64,000 bases of DNA from the NCBI RefSeq assembly GCF_900117315.1, contig NZ_LT630337.1, forward strand, positions 2,613,601 to 2,677,600, read 5' to 3'. This document shows, piece by piece, positions 27,843-37,608 of the stretch; the stretch's first letter is position 1, and every line of letters starts with the position of its first letter. A program made the position numbers and the translations under genes. The notes beneath the pieces were generated by a model that had not been told where the DNA came from, did no database searches, and worked only from the letters and a program-made list of their open reading frames with translations. This DNA comes from Bacillus massilinigeriensis (GTDB taxonomy: Bacteria; Bacillota; Bacilli; Bacillales; Cytobacillaceae).

Positions 27843-29156
27843 ATGAATTTATATGTTGTAAGGGAGTACAGTATCACTGAATCAAGTGGTGGGTATGAAA
27901 GTGCAGTAAGAACAATTGGAATAGGAATGAGAAATCCTAACACAAACAATATCATCCCTTCGCCTATTACTAATTTTATTAAAACAATGTATAGAAATAA
28001 AGGCAAGTCTATAAGTAGCCAACGTAACAGTGCATATGCAATAACAAGGTTTTTAAACTACATAATCAATCAGATAAAACAAAAAGATAGTTATTTTATG
28101 CATTTAGAAAATGAGGGGATAAGTGGATTAGGGTTAATTCATGGTTCTAAATATATTTCAAGCTTATCTTTACGAGCAAGGGCTGGGGAACTTTCCCCGG
28201 AATATGTTAATGATCAAATGAGATATATCATTAAATTTTATTATTGGCTAAAACTTCAAAAGATTATTGATGAGGATTTTGAAATTACTTATAAATCAAT
28301 AAAACGTGGACAACGTGAACAGTTAGTGGAAGTTAATCCTTTTGATGATATAGAGCTTGGAACTATATTTGTTGGAAGAGATGAAAGAGTGAAAAGTATG
28401 TTATCTGATTTCGGAGTGAATAGATACCCACTTACAATAAAATTAATAAACATTGCCAGAAATATTGCACCAGATATTGCATTAGGAATTTGTTTTCAGT
28501 TCTTTGGGGGACTAAGACGGTCAGAAGTAGTTAATTTAACACGACAAAATATCAAAAAGCAAGGAAATGGATTGATCTTAGAAATAAGAGATAATCAAAA
28601 AGTACTCTTCCCTAACATAAAAAATACATCCCATATACAAGTGAAAAACCCAAGAAACCAGTCACTTTTAATGAATAGCCTATTGCTAAATATATATAAG
28701 GAGCATTTAGAGAAACTTGAAATTCTTGAAAAGAAAGGTGTTTATAACAACCCACATTATTTGTTCGTATCTGAACGCACTGGGTTACCTATAACGGGAA
28801 AGCAATATCATTCAAAATTTATGAAAGTGAAAAGTGCCTTTTTAAAGGCATTAAGCAAGGAAGGAAATATAGATGACTATTCCCTGTTAGCTGAAAATAG
28901 TTGGTCAACACATATTGGTAGAGGGATTTTTACTAACTTTTTGCTTGATCTCGGACTTAATCCTACTCAAATAGCCATTGCACGGGGAGATAGAGACATC
29001 AACTCTGCTCTAGCCTATGTTGATGAAAAAACGGCAATTGAAAATATGAAAGTGGCTATTAATACTATTCGTGAGGCTTATGATAATAGAGTTTCAACAA
29101 TTGACACAGCTTATTTAGAAAAATGGAAAGAGGTGAACGATAAAGGACATGGATAA
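27843..29156 (+). CDS. Tyrosine recombinase A (TnpA-like)
   Basis: The 437-residue protein has a phage-integrase fold. The N-terminal part (about 1-170) is a core-binding, all-helical domain. In the catalytic domain the first arginine is in FFGGLRRSEVVNL, the second box is STHIGRGIFTN (H-x-x-R), and the nucleophile is the tyrosine in SALAYVD. The usual glycine-histidine after the second arginine is changed to RGD, an atypical feature. It is the first of four genes with RBS AGGAGG and a plausible -10 (TATAAT near 27750). Its 3' end overlaps gene B by 8 bp, so the proteins are made in fixed ratio. Confidence 0.87.
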   Translation: MNLYVVREYSITESSGGYESAVRTIGIGMRNPNTNNIIPSPITNFIKTMYRNKGKSISSQRNSAYAITRFLNYIINQIKQKDSYFMHLENEGISGLGLIHGSKYISSLSLRARAGELSPEYVNDQMRYIIKFYYWLKLQKIIDEDFEITYKSIKRGQREQLVEVNPFDDIELGTIFVGRDERVKSMLSDFGVNRYPLTIKLINIARNIAPDIALGICFQFFGGLRRSEVVNLTRQNIKKQGNGLILEIRDNQKVLFPNIKNTSHIQVKNPRNQSLLMNSLLLNIYKEHLEKLEILEKKGVYNNPHYLFVSERTGLPITGKQYHSKFMKVKSAFLKALSKEGNIDDYSLLAENSWSTHIGRGIFTNFLLDLGLNPTQIAIARGDRDINSALAYVDEKTAIENMKVAINTIREAYDNRVSTIDTAYLEKWKEVNDKGHG

Positions 29157-32103
29157 GGAAATATATCCAAGATATGAATTGGGTAAATTACTAAATATTA
29201 CGTACCAAACTAAATTAATTCATGTATTGAATGAGTATAATATTAAGCCTATTTCAAAAGATACACATAATATTGAGTATTATAAAGCAGTTGATGTAGA
29301 AAATTTACTGAAAATACAAAGTGAACTTTACGAGTATTATCAAGGAAATTTTGTTACCTATGATGAAGGAAAAAAACTAGGGGCTAGTGCCTATGATTTA
29401 ACTTTATCTAATCCAAAAGAGCTACCGATAATTACAAGAATAAAAAAGTTTTATAAAAGAAATACAGTTTACGAAAAAAACTTATTAAACGAAGTATTGG
29501 AAAAAAAGGCGCTATTAAATACAACTTCCTACTATACAACAAAAGAGGTATCACAACTATTCCAAATCATACATATCGAAAAACTTTTAAAAGAAAACAA
29601 TATCGAGCCGATTGTTATAGAAAATAAAAGTGGATATTTCTATCGATGGGACAAAAAAGAAATTAATGCCTTATTAAAAAAACGGGAAGATTTATATCAC
29701 CATTATGATCAAAATTATTTAACTTACAAAGAAGTTAGTAAGTTATTAAACGTTAAAATGATTAGTTCGCATGTGATAAAGAAGAATAATTTAGTTACAG
29801 AAGAAATACCTTCACTTATTAAATTTAATCGTTTTACAAAAACACACGTAGCTTTTACAAAAGCATCGATTTATGAATATTTGCGGATAAGGGAAAAAAA
29901 GAAAACAGAAGCAGTTCTGAAGGACAAGAAAAGTAAGAAAAAAAATTTAAATTTGAAGGAAAAAAAAGCGAACGAAAGAAGCGAAATTCTCCAAGAAAAG
30001 AACCTGAAAAAAGAGCATATTCCCTTAAATGATATAGGTAAAGTTTTAGGATTATCCAAAGCACTTGTGGTGGCCGTTTTGCAAGAAAATGACATTACAC
30101 CAAAGCATATTATCAATAACGAAAAGTGGTATCCAAAAGGTGCGATTTACAAACTTAAAGAAACCCAGAATAGTCTGTATGATAAATTCGAAAAAGAGTG
30201 TATGACATTTATCGAGGTACGCTCTTTAAACATAAGTACAAAGGCTGTTCAAAATTTTCCCGTTATAGACGCTCCTAGAATCATAAAAATAAAGAAATTT
30301 AAAAATTCAAAAGTCGTTTATCCCAAAAACAGTGTTGAAGAATATATGATTCAGAAGAGAAAAGAAGAACTTCAAAAGGATATAATTAAAGACATCACGA
30401 TCCCTTTTGCTACTTTTGAACGTTTGATTTTAGCGTTAGAAGTTTCCTTTTCAAGCGATGCACCATTAACACAAAAATACTGGTTTTCCTATGTTCGTCA
30501 AATATTAAATAATACGAAGGGAAATAAACAATCCGTTAAGAAGCAAGTTATTCGCTTGGTTTCAATAAGTGAATTATTAGCGAGTATAACAAAATCAAAA
30601 GAGATATTCTCTTACTCTGCAAGAGAGTTAAATTTATTATTATTTAATCATGAAGTATTTCAGGAATACCAGATTACTATTTATGCCTTTTTTAATGCCA
30701 TTAATAATGAAATGCCACTTCCTGTAATAGATTTGAGCAAAATAAAAAATCCTAATGAGGTAAAAAGAAGAAAAAAGATGAGTAAAAAGGAAGTCTACTC
30801 CCCTACCGAATTTATTCAGTTGCTAGACTATGTTAAAGATGTCGAGCTGCACAAACAGGAAGCCATTAATGATGTTCATGTTGCATTAAATAAGAGAAAT
30901 AAATATAAAAAGTACGATTCAGCATGGTTATATGTTTTACTTCACATGAACAATGGATGGAGATCATCCGATTTCGCTTATAATATCCCACGACTTGATT
31001 TACCGGAAAAAATTAATAATATCTCTGATTTTGAGAATATTGATTTAAGTTCAGATGATGCCAAGTATATGGTTATTCAGCTTTCTAGTAAATTGCAGTC
31101 CTTAAAACATTCTAAAAATCAAAAAACAAATTACTTTTTTTGTTCTGATGAACTTATATTCCCTCTTGCCAACGCACTTATTATTTGTGAATTAAGGACA
31201 AGGTTACTGGGATTAAATAATCAACATTTAATTGATTTTATGAATGAAAAAAATGAAATGCTTAAAGGTACTCACGATGCTTTTTTTGCTAATTTTAAAA
31301 AGAACTTTAAATTTGGTTCGTTAAAAATGAATCGTACCTTTATTGGTCTAATGACTGATGTAGTTAAGAAAAAAACAAATAGAAATCCATTGGAAATATC
31401 TAAATTCATTCGTAATCATTCAGATCTGGATACGACAAACACTTACATTGACATTCCGCAAGAACAGTTAGATTATATCGCCAGTCAGCTATTTGATAAG
31501 GGATACTTCGGATATACTTATGATTTATTTACGAAAGTATTGCTTGGATCATCCAGTATGCATCTAGATGATTCCTTGAATAAATCAGTTTTAATAAAAA
31601 ATATATTTGGTGATATTTATGAGATTGAAAACTTAGCTAGATATATTAATATTCTTGAACAAGAAGATGAAGATCTCCTTCATTATTTAAATGGTCATTC
31701 AGAAAAAGAACTTCAAGAAAAAATGCTTTTATTGAATCTTGGACAACTCCCAGCTAAAGAAGCAAACTATCAATGTATTTATGGAAAATGTATATTCCTA
31801 GAAAGAGACTGTAGTAGATGTCCGTTTGCTGTTCCTCATTTTTATGCGTTAACCAAAATTGCTGCAAACATGGTGAAGCGACTAAAAGAATATCGGGATA
31901 TACATGATAACTCGATGTATTTGGGAGAAAAGGTAAGAATATCCAACCTACTATTTTCCGATCTTTTAGTTTTAAGCCATGCTAAACAAAAATTTGGTGA
32001 AGATGTTTTAAGTGCCTTTATTAAGATAGATTACAACGATTTGAAAGAAGAAATCAGTTCATTGCCAAGCCCTTACGAATATATAACAATAAAACGAGGT
32101 TAA
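29149..32103 (+). CDS. Large tyrosine recombinase B (TnpB-like) with triplicated N-terminal DNA-binding module
   Basis: At 984 residues this is much longer than Tn554 TnpB (about 630). The N-terminal 410 residues comprise three tandem modules of about 115-120 residues (about 4-120, 126-248 and 288-405), each with two helix-turn-helix-like parts and a closing IKKF...VY.K pattern. A lysine-rich coil links modules 2 and 3. The catalytic part has its first arginine in NNGWRSSDF, second arginine in KMNRTFIG (histidine replaced by lysine), NHSDLDTTNTYID with the nucleophilic Tyr, and a C-terminal cysteine cluster (CIYGKC...CSRC). Likely both binds ends or target and cuts. Confidence 0.85.
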   Translation: MDKEIYPRYELGKLLNITYQTKLIHVLNEYNIKPISKDTHNIEYYKAVDVENLLKIQSELYEYYQGNFVTYDEGKKLGASAYDLTLSNPKELPIITRIKKFYKRNTVYEKNLLNEVLEKKALLNTTSYYTTKEVSQLFQIIHIEKLLKENNIEPIVIENKSGYFYRWDKKEINALLKKREDLYHHYDQNYLTYKEVSKLLNVKMISSHVIKKNNLVTEEIPSLIKFNRFTKTHVAFTKASIYEYLRIREKKKTEAVLKDKKSKKKNLNLKEKKANERSEILQEKNLKKEHIPLNDIGKVLGLSKALVVAVLQENDITPKHIINNEKWYPKGAIYKLKETQNSLYDKFEKECMTFIEVRSLNISTKAVQNFPVIDAPRIIKIKKFKNSKVVYPKNSVEEYMIQKRKEELQKDIIKDITIPFATFERLILALEVSFSSDAPLTQKYWFSYVRQILNNTKGNKQSVKKQVIRLVSISELLASITKSKEIFSYSARELNLLLFNHEVFQEYQITIYAFFNAINNEMPLPVIDLSKIKNPNEVKRRKKMSKKEVYSPTEFIQLLDYVKDVELHKQEAINDVHVALNKRNKYKKYDSAWLYVLLHMNNGWRSSDFAYNIPRLDLPEKINNISDFENIDLSSDDAKYMVIQLSSKLQSLKHSKNQKTNYFFCSDELIFPLANALIICELRTRLLGLNNQHLIDFMNEKNEMLKGTHDAFFANFKKNFKFGSLKMNRTFIGLMTDVVKKKTNRNPLEISKFIRNHSDLDTTNTYIDIPQEQLDYIASQLFDKGYFGYTYDLFTKVLLGSSSMHLDDSLNKSVLIKNIFGDIYEIENLARYINILEQEDEDLLHYLNGHSEKELQEKMLLLNLGQLPAKEANYQCIYGKCIFLERDCSRCPFAVPHFYALTKIAANMVKRLKEYRDIHDNSMYLGEKVRISNLLFSDLLVLSHAKQKFGEDVLSAFIKIDYNDLKEEISSLPSPYEYITIKRG

Positions 32104-32107
32104 TATA

Positions 32108-33802
32108 ATGCTGAATATAAAAAAAGAAGATTTTGAGCAACTTGAAGTATTAGCGAACGAAGAATTTGATCTGAAACATTCAATCTTACAGGCGAAAGCT
32201 GCTTTATCAAGATACTCCACTGAAAATCAATTTAACCATTGTGAATTTAATGAGGATACTTGGGCTTTACATGATGAAACAGAAAAAACAAATCGTTATA
32301 TAAACTATGAAAACTTGTCAGAAATTTTGTTAACAAGGACAAAATATGATTTAAAAACTATTGTGAAATGCTGGGCAGCTACTTTAATCGACAAAGGCCT
32401 ATCAGCAGGAACTATAACAGGCAAAGTAAATGGTCTTTTACAGGTTGTAACAATATCTAATGGTTTTTCAAAGGATTTTTTCGATAGCTCTATCGAGTAT
32501 ATAGAAAAATCAACTTTCCGACCACGTTTATCCCTTTGCAATGCTGTGTTAAACTTTTTTGATTATTTTCCATATGCCGATGAAGAAGGGATTTATACAG
32601 AAAAAATTTGGGAGATTAAATCCAAGACTGAGAAAAAGAATGGAATAAGAGAACTACCTAGTTCTCAGGACATTTTAAAATTTTCATTGGTTGTGGAGGA
32701 TTATTTTAAGACAAATTTATCAGATGAACATTATCGAAAATATTTTTGTATTTATCTTTGGTGGAATTTAACAACTATTATTCCTTTGAGGATTTCGGAA
32801 TTCTGTGATATTAAAAGAAATAGTTTAGATGAAGTAGATGATGGTTTTTTATTAAAACTACCTAGAAAAAAACAAAACAACCGGAGGATACAAGTAGTTG
32901 ATTCTATTTTGATCCCCAAAAAATTAGCCGAGGCAATAAATGCATACAAAGATTCAACTATAAAATATGGCAATTCCTCAACTCTAATTTCCTATTTATC
33001 CTTGCCGTTCGGGAAGCAGTATTTGGATCAAAAAATTGATTCCGAGTCATTTGACTCAAATATATTCTCGTACATCTTAAAAGACTTCTATGATGAAATA
33101 GTCTGTAAGAGATATGGCTTTAAAATTATGGAACAGGAAGAAGTGAAGGTTGTTGAACATAGCCTATCACTTAACAAAGTGATTAACAGAAAAATTAGAC
33201 CTAACGATACAAGACATTTTGCCTTTTTAAATCTTATGACACAGGGTTACCATCCTGTTGAGATTGCAAGATTAGGAGGGCATGTTTCCATCTACTCTCA
33301 ATACCACTATCATCAACATCTTGAATATTGGGTTGATTCGGAAGTAATGGAGTTAATGCTCAAATTCAACCTAAATCGAAATATAGGACAGCACACAAAA
33401 GATATTTTTGATGAAAAAGAATTTAAAGAGAGATTTATTCTAAGACCTTCGGAAAACAAAGAAGCTCATATCCCCTTGAGTATTGGATATTGCACAGATC
33501 CTAATCAAAACTGTAAGGTGGAGGACCATGTCTTTTGTGAAGCATGGCGTATTACTTTTGAAGAATATAAAGAAAAAGCTGATATCATTATGAAAAAAAT
33601 GAATGAAAAAGAAAACGTGACAAAACAACTAATCTTTAACTTGAAAAATCTATATCACATTGCTATTAAAGGATTTAAAAATGATCTGTATTCTGAAAAG
33701 AACGTCTTATTTAACCGAGAATTAATAGAAACTTCCAAACAACTAAAGCATTCCTTACACCAGTTAGCAATGTTAAAAGAAAAGGTGACTATCAATGAGT
33801 AA
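32108..33802 (+). CDS. Tyrosine recombinase C
   Basis: The 564-residue protein has an N-terminal helical domain and a catalytic domain with R in IIPLRISEF, a basic KK patch, NDTRHFAFLNL (R-H, with the first His replaced by Asn), GGH in ARLGGHVS, and the nucleophile candidates in YSQYHYHQH. The C-terminus has a cysteine cluster (CTDPNQNC...FCEAW) similar in placement to that of recombinase B, perhaps a zinc-binding strand. It starts 4 bp after gene B and overlaps the fourth gene by 8 bp. Tn554's TnpC is small and unrelated in size, so this makes the element a true three-recombinase type. Confidence 0.82.
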   Translation: MLNIKKEDFEQLEVLANEEFDLKHSILQAKAALSRYSTENQFNHCEFNEDTWALHDETEKTNRYINYENLSEILLTRTKYDLKTIVKCWAATLIDKGLSAGTITGKVNGLLQVVTISNGFSKDFFDSSIEYIEKSTFRPRLSLCNAVLNFFDYFPYADEEGIYTEKIWEIKSKTEKKNGIRELPSSQDILKFSLVVEDYFKTNLSDEHYRKYFCIYLWWNLTTIIPLRISEFCDIKRNSLDEVDDGFLLKLPRKKQNNRRIQVVDSILIPKKLAEAINAYKDSTIKYGNSSTLISYLSLPFGKQYLDQKIDSESFDSNIFSYILKDFYDEIVCKRYGFKIMEQEEVKVVEHSLSLNKVINRKIRPNDTRHFAFLNLMTQGYHPVEIARLGGHVSIYSQYHYHQHLEYWVDSEVMELMLKFNLNRNIGQHTKDIFDEKEFKERFILRPSENKEAHIPLSIGYCTDPNQNCKVEDHVFCEAWRITFEEYKEKADIIMKKMNEKENVTKQLIFNLKNLYHIAIKGFKNDLYSEKNVLFNRELIETSKQLKHSLHQLAMLKEKVTINE

Positions 33803-34544
33803 AAAGGGCCGGAAACCTAAAATTTATCCTCAAGAAATTATTGATATTATTATATATCAGTATCTTCAACTGCATAAAAATAATGGCTTGATTAAGTATA
33901 TGGATATTTATCGTTTTTCCAAAGAATTATATGAGAATGGAGAATCTACCTATCACTTTAGTGAGGATTTTTGGAGAAAACAAGGAAGGCAAGGAAGAGA
34001 AGCAATTGATAAGGCAAATGAAGTTATAGAACATACCGTATCCCTTTCAACGGAAGAAGATGAGAAAGTTGTGGATTCTATTGACGCAGTAAACAAGTTC
34101 TTTCAGGGTAAAGAGAGCAATAAAGAAAAGCTTATTGGTGCTATTCTTATCAACGAAAATAAATTAAAAAAATATATACAAAGAAATAGAAAAATTACAG
34201 CAGATCTTGCAAATCGAGACAAAAAGGTTACTTTATTAGAACAAGAAAACCAACTTCTTAAACAAAGACTAACTGAGTACGAAGAACTCTTTTTTCAGTG
34301 GCTTGACGCTAGCAGCCATGAAGATACACCTCTTATTAACATAATAACAACAGGCAAGTCTAGGAATAAAATTGTTCAACATTTATTTGATACCATGTTC
34401 AGCGAAAATCCTGTTAAGGGCTATGAAAAATTTGAAGATTTCAGAAAAAATAAAAGAAAAGAACAGAATACAAACACTAATACCAGTGTTGTCTCATTTA
34501 GGGAGAAAAAAGGGAACACTTTGATCGAAGATTTAAACTTATAA
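33795..34544 (+). CDS. Accessory protein of recombinase operon (TnpC-like), coiled coil
   Basis: The 249-residue protein has a basic start (KKGRKPKIYP), a helical region with an FWRKQGRQGREAID motif, and a heptad-rich segment about residues 110-165 (KLKKYIQRNRKI...LLEQENQLLKQRL). No catalytic residues are seen. Its place as last gene, overlapping recombinase C by 8 bp, and the coiled coil resemble the role of Tn554 TnpC, which influences the frequency and orientation of insertion. That function is inference here. Confidence 0.72.
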   Translation: MSKKGRKPKIYPQEIIDIIIYQYLQLHKNNGLIKYMDIYRFSKELYENGESTYHFSEDFWRKQGRQGREAIDKANEVIEHTVSLSTEEDEKVVDSIDAVNKFFQGKESNKEKLIGAILINENKLKKYIQRNRKITADLANRDKKVTLLEQENQLLKQRLTEYEELFFQWLDASSHEDTPLINIITTGKSRNKIVQHLFDTMFSENPVKGYEKFEDFRKNKRKEQNTNTNTSVVSFREKKGNTLIEDLNL

Positions 34545-34671
34545 TACAATTACAAGTTCCATTTGAAATGATGGACACATATGACATTTGCTACTATCAA
34601 AGTTCAATGAGTAAGTCTCCTTTATTAGGGCAGAGTATTCCCATAATTACCCTGAAATTGGAGGGCAATAA

Positions 34672-34821
34672 GTGAAAAGGTATTTAACAGGGATTGTAAT
34701 GGTAATTGCAGGATTCATACTCCTAATCATTATAAAGGGAAAAGACTTTAATGAGGTTGAACAATCATGGGTGATTAGCTTATTCCTTCTTAATATTCGG
34801 AGTTATTTATATCGTATTTAA
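34672..34821 (+). pseudogene. Frame-shifted small membrane protein
   Basis: A GTG with GGAGGG seven bases upstream opens a two-span protein: first hydrophobic helix then KGKDFNEVEQSWVISLF. In the present frame it ends after 49 residues, but a one-base shift near 34780 restores a second helix LLIFGVIYIVF and a basic end MIRKR* at 34840. The extra base lies in TTATTCCTTCTTAATATT. Either a real frameshift or a sequence error. The rest of the 34545-34959 stretch holds no other gene I can support. Confidence 0.5.
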
Positions 34822-34872
34822 AATGATTCGTAAGCGATAATCCTTCTTTATAGTTACTTTTTTTAAAAAGAT

Positions 34873-34896
34873 GGGAAACCGTTATATTGGTTTCCC
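34873..34896. terminator. Terminator-like hairpin
   Basis: GGGAAACC-(7-8)-GGTTTCCC stem; T-rich on the minus side (ATCTTTTTAAAAAAA), A-rich plus side. Confidence 0.55.
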
Positions 34897-34959
34897 AAAA
34901 TGGCTTCTAAAAATCAACATTAAAATTTAACAGAGCCTATAAAATAAATTTTATAACAA

Positions 34960-36282
34960 TCAATTTAACTCTATTTCTATACCGTTAATATTTACTGTTT
35001 CAATATTTGATATATCTAAAGGTAAAGAAGATAAAAATTTAACTGTAACCTTTTCTTTCTCACTAAAACTCATCAATGAATCTAATATTTGAACACTTCC
35101 ATCCTTCATTGTGACACTTGCTACTATTTTATCTGAATTATTAAACTCACCATTTCCATATAAAGTTACTCCTAATGGTGAAACTGTAACACTATTTGCC
35201 ACCCACGATCCAAAGTCTTTGTTAAAATCTAATTTTTTTTCTTCACTAATAGACTCGATTTTAAACGTAGTATTCCAGTTACCTGTTGTGTAACTCCCAT
35301 TAGTTACAAAATCTCCAGTTAGTTTCTGCTTATTTAAATCGACATTGTCTATGTCAAATACGTATTCAACAATTCTTTGTTCGTTTTTTGTTTGATCTGA
35401 ATCATCAATTTCAAAATAAATGGAAGATGATTGAATTTCGTTTCCCGAAGGATCAACTAAATAAAAATATCCATGATCATCGATATTGTCTTTATTCCAT
35501 TTTGTTTGAATGTGAAGACGACTATCAATGATTCCTATATTAGAAATATGCATAAACTTTATTTCTGGAAGAGTAATTTCAGTTTTATCTGGCTTTAAGA
35601 CAGTTAATTTTCTTTTCTCATTTAATTCTTTTATCAACTTCCCTCCAACACCTGAAATATTTTTTGAATCCAGTGTTACCGTTTGTGGTGTATGGTATTT
35701 TTTATCTAAAAGATTTATATCAACCTCAACATCTTCAAATGTTTGTTTATTGCTTAGGAAAGAGTCGATATGAAAGTTTAACTTTTTACCTTCAAAGTAT
35801 TCGCCTCCGTTAGCTTGAATTCTTAATGTGGCAGTATTCGTATTCTCATCGAAATTTACAATTTGACTATTAAACATATGGCCTTCAGTCAGTGAGTAAT
35901 CATAAATATCAAGGGTTTCATCTATTCTATTTCCAGTCAAATCTTGCATTGTAACATAAATAACAGCCATTTCATTGTCATTCATCGCAGCAACCACTTC
36001 CATTTTGATCCCATCACTTTCAGTACTGGTTTCAATTGGTTGCAACATTAATGCAATTTCAGGACTGACTATAGCTACTAAATTATTAAAGCTTGGTATA
36101 CTAGCTGCTGCTACTCCGGCCGAAAAAACTACAAATGCAGAAGCAACTAAAGGAATCATTAACCTTTTAAATTTCCTTTTTGGTTTTTCTGACTTCGCCT
36201 TCATCACACCAAGTTTTACTCTCTCGTGTAATTCATTGGGAATTTCAATTTTTTCTAATTCTTGTTTTACTTTATTACTCAC
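34960..36282 (-). CDS. Membrane-bound anti-sigma factor, DUF4179 family
   Basis: The 440-residue protein has a cytoplasmic N-terminal helix region (1-40) that would bind sigma, one membrane span (about 41-62: LMIPLVASAFVVFSAGVAAAS) and a large extracellular domain beginning IPSFNNLVAI. This layout is that of DUF4179 regulators encoded next to ECF sigma factors. It overlaps the sigma gene by 8 bp. The exterior domain may sense an envelope signal. The target of this pair is not obvious; the adjacent transporter operon is one candidate. Confidence 0.82.
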   Translation of the reverse strand: MSNKVKQELEKIEIPNELHERVKLGVMKAKSEKPKRKFKRLMIPLVASAFVVFSAGVAAASIPSFNNLVAIVSPEIALMLQPIETSTESDGIKMEVVAAMNDNEMAVIYVTMQDLTGNRIDETLDIYDYSLTEGHMFNSQIVNFDENTNTATLRIQANGGEYFEGKKLNFHIDSFLSNKQTFEDVEVDINLLDKKYHTPQTVTLDSKNISGVGGKLIKELNEKRKLTVLKPDKTEITLPEIKFMHISNIGIIDSRLHIQTKWNKDNIDDHGYFYLVDPSGNEIQSSSIYFEIDDSDQTKNEQRIVEYVFDIDNVDLNKQKLTGDFVTNGSYTTGNWNTTFKIESISEEKKLDFNKDFGSWVANSVTVSPLGVTLYGNGEFNNSDKIVASVTMKDGSVQILDSLMSFSEKEKVTVKFLSSLPLDISNIETVNINGIEIELN

Positions 36283-36745
36283 AAATATCAGCCTCCTTAA
36301 ACTCTTTTCGAAGTTTATCTAATGCACGATATAATACCGATTTTGCTGTACCAAGTGGAATCTCTAATACCTCTGATATTTCTTTAAACGTAAAATCTTG
36401 ATAAAACCTTAATAGAACAATGCTCTTTTCATCCTCTTGTAACGTGTCTATCAAATCTTGTAATGATAAGGTAAGGGGAAAATCTTCATCATCTGAACCA
36501 ACAAACTCTTCAAACTCTGGGAATAATTGAACCACTTTCTTATTTTTTTTAACTAAGTTAGTTGCACAGCTTATAGTAATTTTCATCAACCAAGTTTTGA
36601 AATACTCTGGTTTTTTTAATGTATGTACCTTTTTGAAAGATTGGTATGCTACTTCTTGAACAACATCTAAGGCATCTTCTTGATTTTTCACATATACAAA
36701 AGCCATGCGATAAATGTCCTTTTCATATTTTTGGAAAATTTCCAA
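36275..36745 (-). CDS. ECF-type RNA polymerase sigma factor (SigV-like)
   Basis: Region 2 (YEKDIYRMAFVYVKNQEDALDVVQE) and region 4 (SIVLLRFYQDFTFKEISEVLEIPLGTAKS) are intact. The normal first ~16 residues (LVKKAKKGNDKAFLE) are visible in the same frame but upstream of the first usable start (TTG, 36745); the in-frame stop TGA at 36800-36802 is followed directly by ATT ACG ATT. So the native start may be the ATT at 36793 or 36799, with GAGAGGGTGA as ribosome site. The coordinates given are the conservative ones. It should transcribe its own operon and envelope-stress genes. Confidence 0.85.
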   Translation of the reverse strand: MEIFQKYEKDIYRMAFVYVKNQEDALDVVQEVAYQSFKKVHTLKKPEYFKTWLMKITISCATNLVKKNKKVVQLFPEFEEFVGSDDEDFPLTLSLQDLIDTLQEDEKSIVLLRFYQDFTFKEISEVLEIPLGTAKSVLYRALDKLRKEFKEADICE

Positions 36746-36888
36746 AAAGGCTTTATCGTTCCCCTTTTTAGCCTTTTTAACTAAATGTATAATCGTAATT
36801 CACCCTCTCTTTTTTGGTCATATATCTATTAGACAATTTAAAGCTCCATTTGGCTTAAAATTTGTAAAATTTTTTTTAGTAAAAATAA

Positions 36889-36912
36889 AAAAACGCCTAT
36901 AATGGCGATTTA
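36889..36912 (-). terminator. Terminator after gene remnant
   Basis: CGCC-TATAAT-GGCG hairpin, minus-strand reading continues TTTTTTTATTTTT. Confidence 0.65.
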
Positions 36913-36971
36913 AAGAAGATAACATTAATTCTAACTGGTTCGGTTGATGTAATTACCTTTTCAATTGCTTA

Positions 36972-37181
36972 TCAAGCAGATGCAATAACTTTTTTAAACA
37001 CTCTCATTACGTATAATTTTTTTACTCGATAATTGCTTTGTAAATAAGCTCTTACGTAATAATTTGAGAAAAACAACCTACGATACTTTTCGTCTTCATA
37101 AATCCTTTTAAACCAACCTTGCTGTTTTAAAAGTTCAATGTTTTTGTCAATTTTTCTTGTATTTAAACCTGTATTACTTCC
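36972..37181 (-). pseudogene. 69-codon open frame without start, gene remnant
   Basis: A frame open from just after a TAA (37182) to a TGA (36972) reads a coherent, charged, tyrosine-rich sequence (IDKNIELLKQQGWFKRIYED...). It has no ATG, GTG or TTG at its head, so it looks like the C-terminal end of a decayed gene, followed by an intact terminator. Not recognised. The rest of 36803-37289 holds nothing else I can support. Confidence 0.45.
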
Positions 37182-37289
37182 TTATAGGAATGAACCTAAA
37201 AAGTCAAATAAAAAGTCAAACAATGCTAAACAACTCCAGAACTAGAATTTGTCTCTTCAATTATCTCACTTCAATATGGCGTGTAGCTG

Positions 37290-37484
37290 TTAGTGAAAAA
37301 AACGAAAATAAATTGCAATAAGATAATTAACTGCTACAAAAACACAATAAATTTTATATAAAGCAGCAAAAAAGCCTTTTTCGTTTCGATTGAAAATTAA
37401 ATACCCAATAGACATTACTAAAACAATTATGTACAAAGGTGATACTGCAAGGGTTGAATATGTTTCTGCTAGAGTCATTTTCAT
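37290..37484 (-). CDS. Small two-span membrane protein
   Basis: The 64-residue product has two hydrophobic segments (about 15-32 and 40-60) separated by a charged RNEKG loop. AAAAGGA lies upstream of the ATG. Not recognised. It lies in the cargo of the element between a remnant and a lipoprotein gene. Confidence 0.6.
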   Translation of the reverse strand: MKMTLAETYSTLAVSPLYIIVLVMSIGYLIFNRNEKGFFAALYKIYCVFVAVNYLIAIYFRFFH

Positions 37485-37557
37485 TTTTCCTTTTTATTTT
37501 ATCATTTAAAAATTTCAATATTTTTATACTATCCTGCTCCGTTATTTCAATAAGAAA

Positions 37558-37588
37558 AATGCGTCTCCATCTATCATAGAAACGCCTT
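37558..37588 (-). terminator. Terminator after lipoprotein gene
   Basis: GCGTTTCTAT...AGATGGAGACGC stem followed by ATTTTTCTTATT on the minus strand. Confidence 0.6.
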
Positions 37589-37608
37589 CGTCAGTTTTAT
37601 TCAATTAA

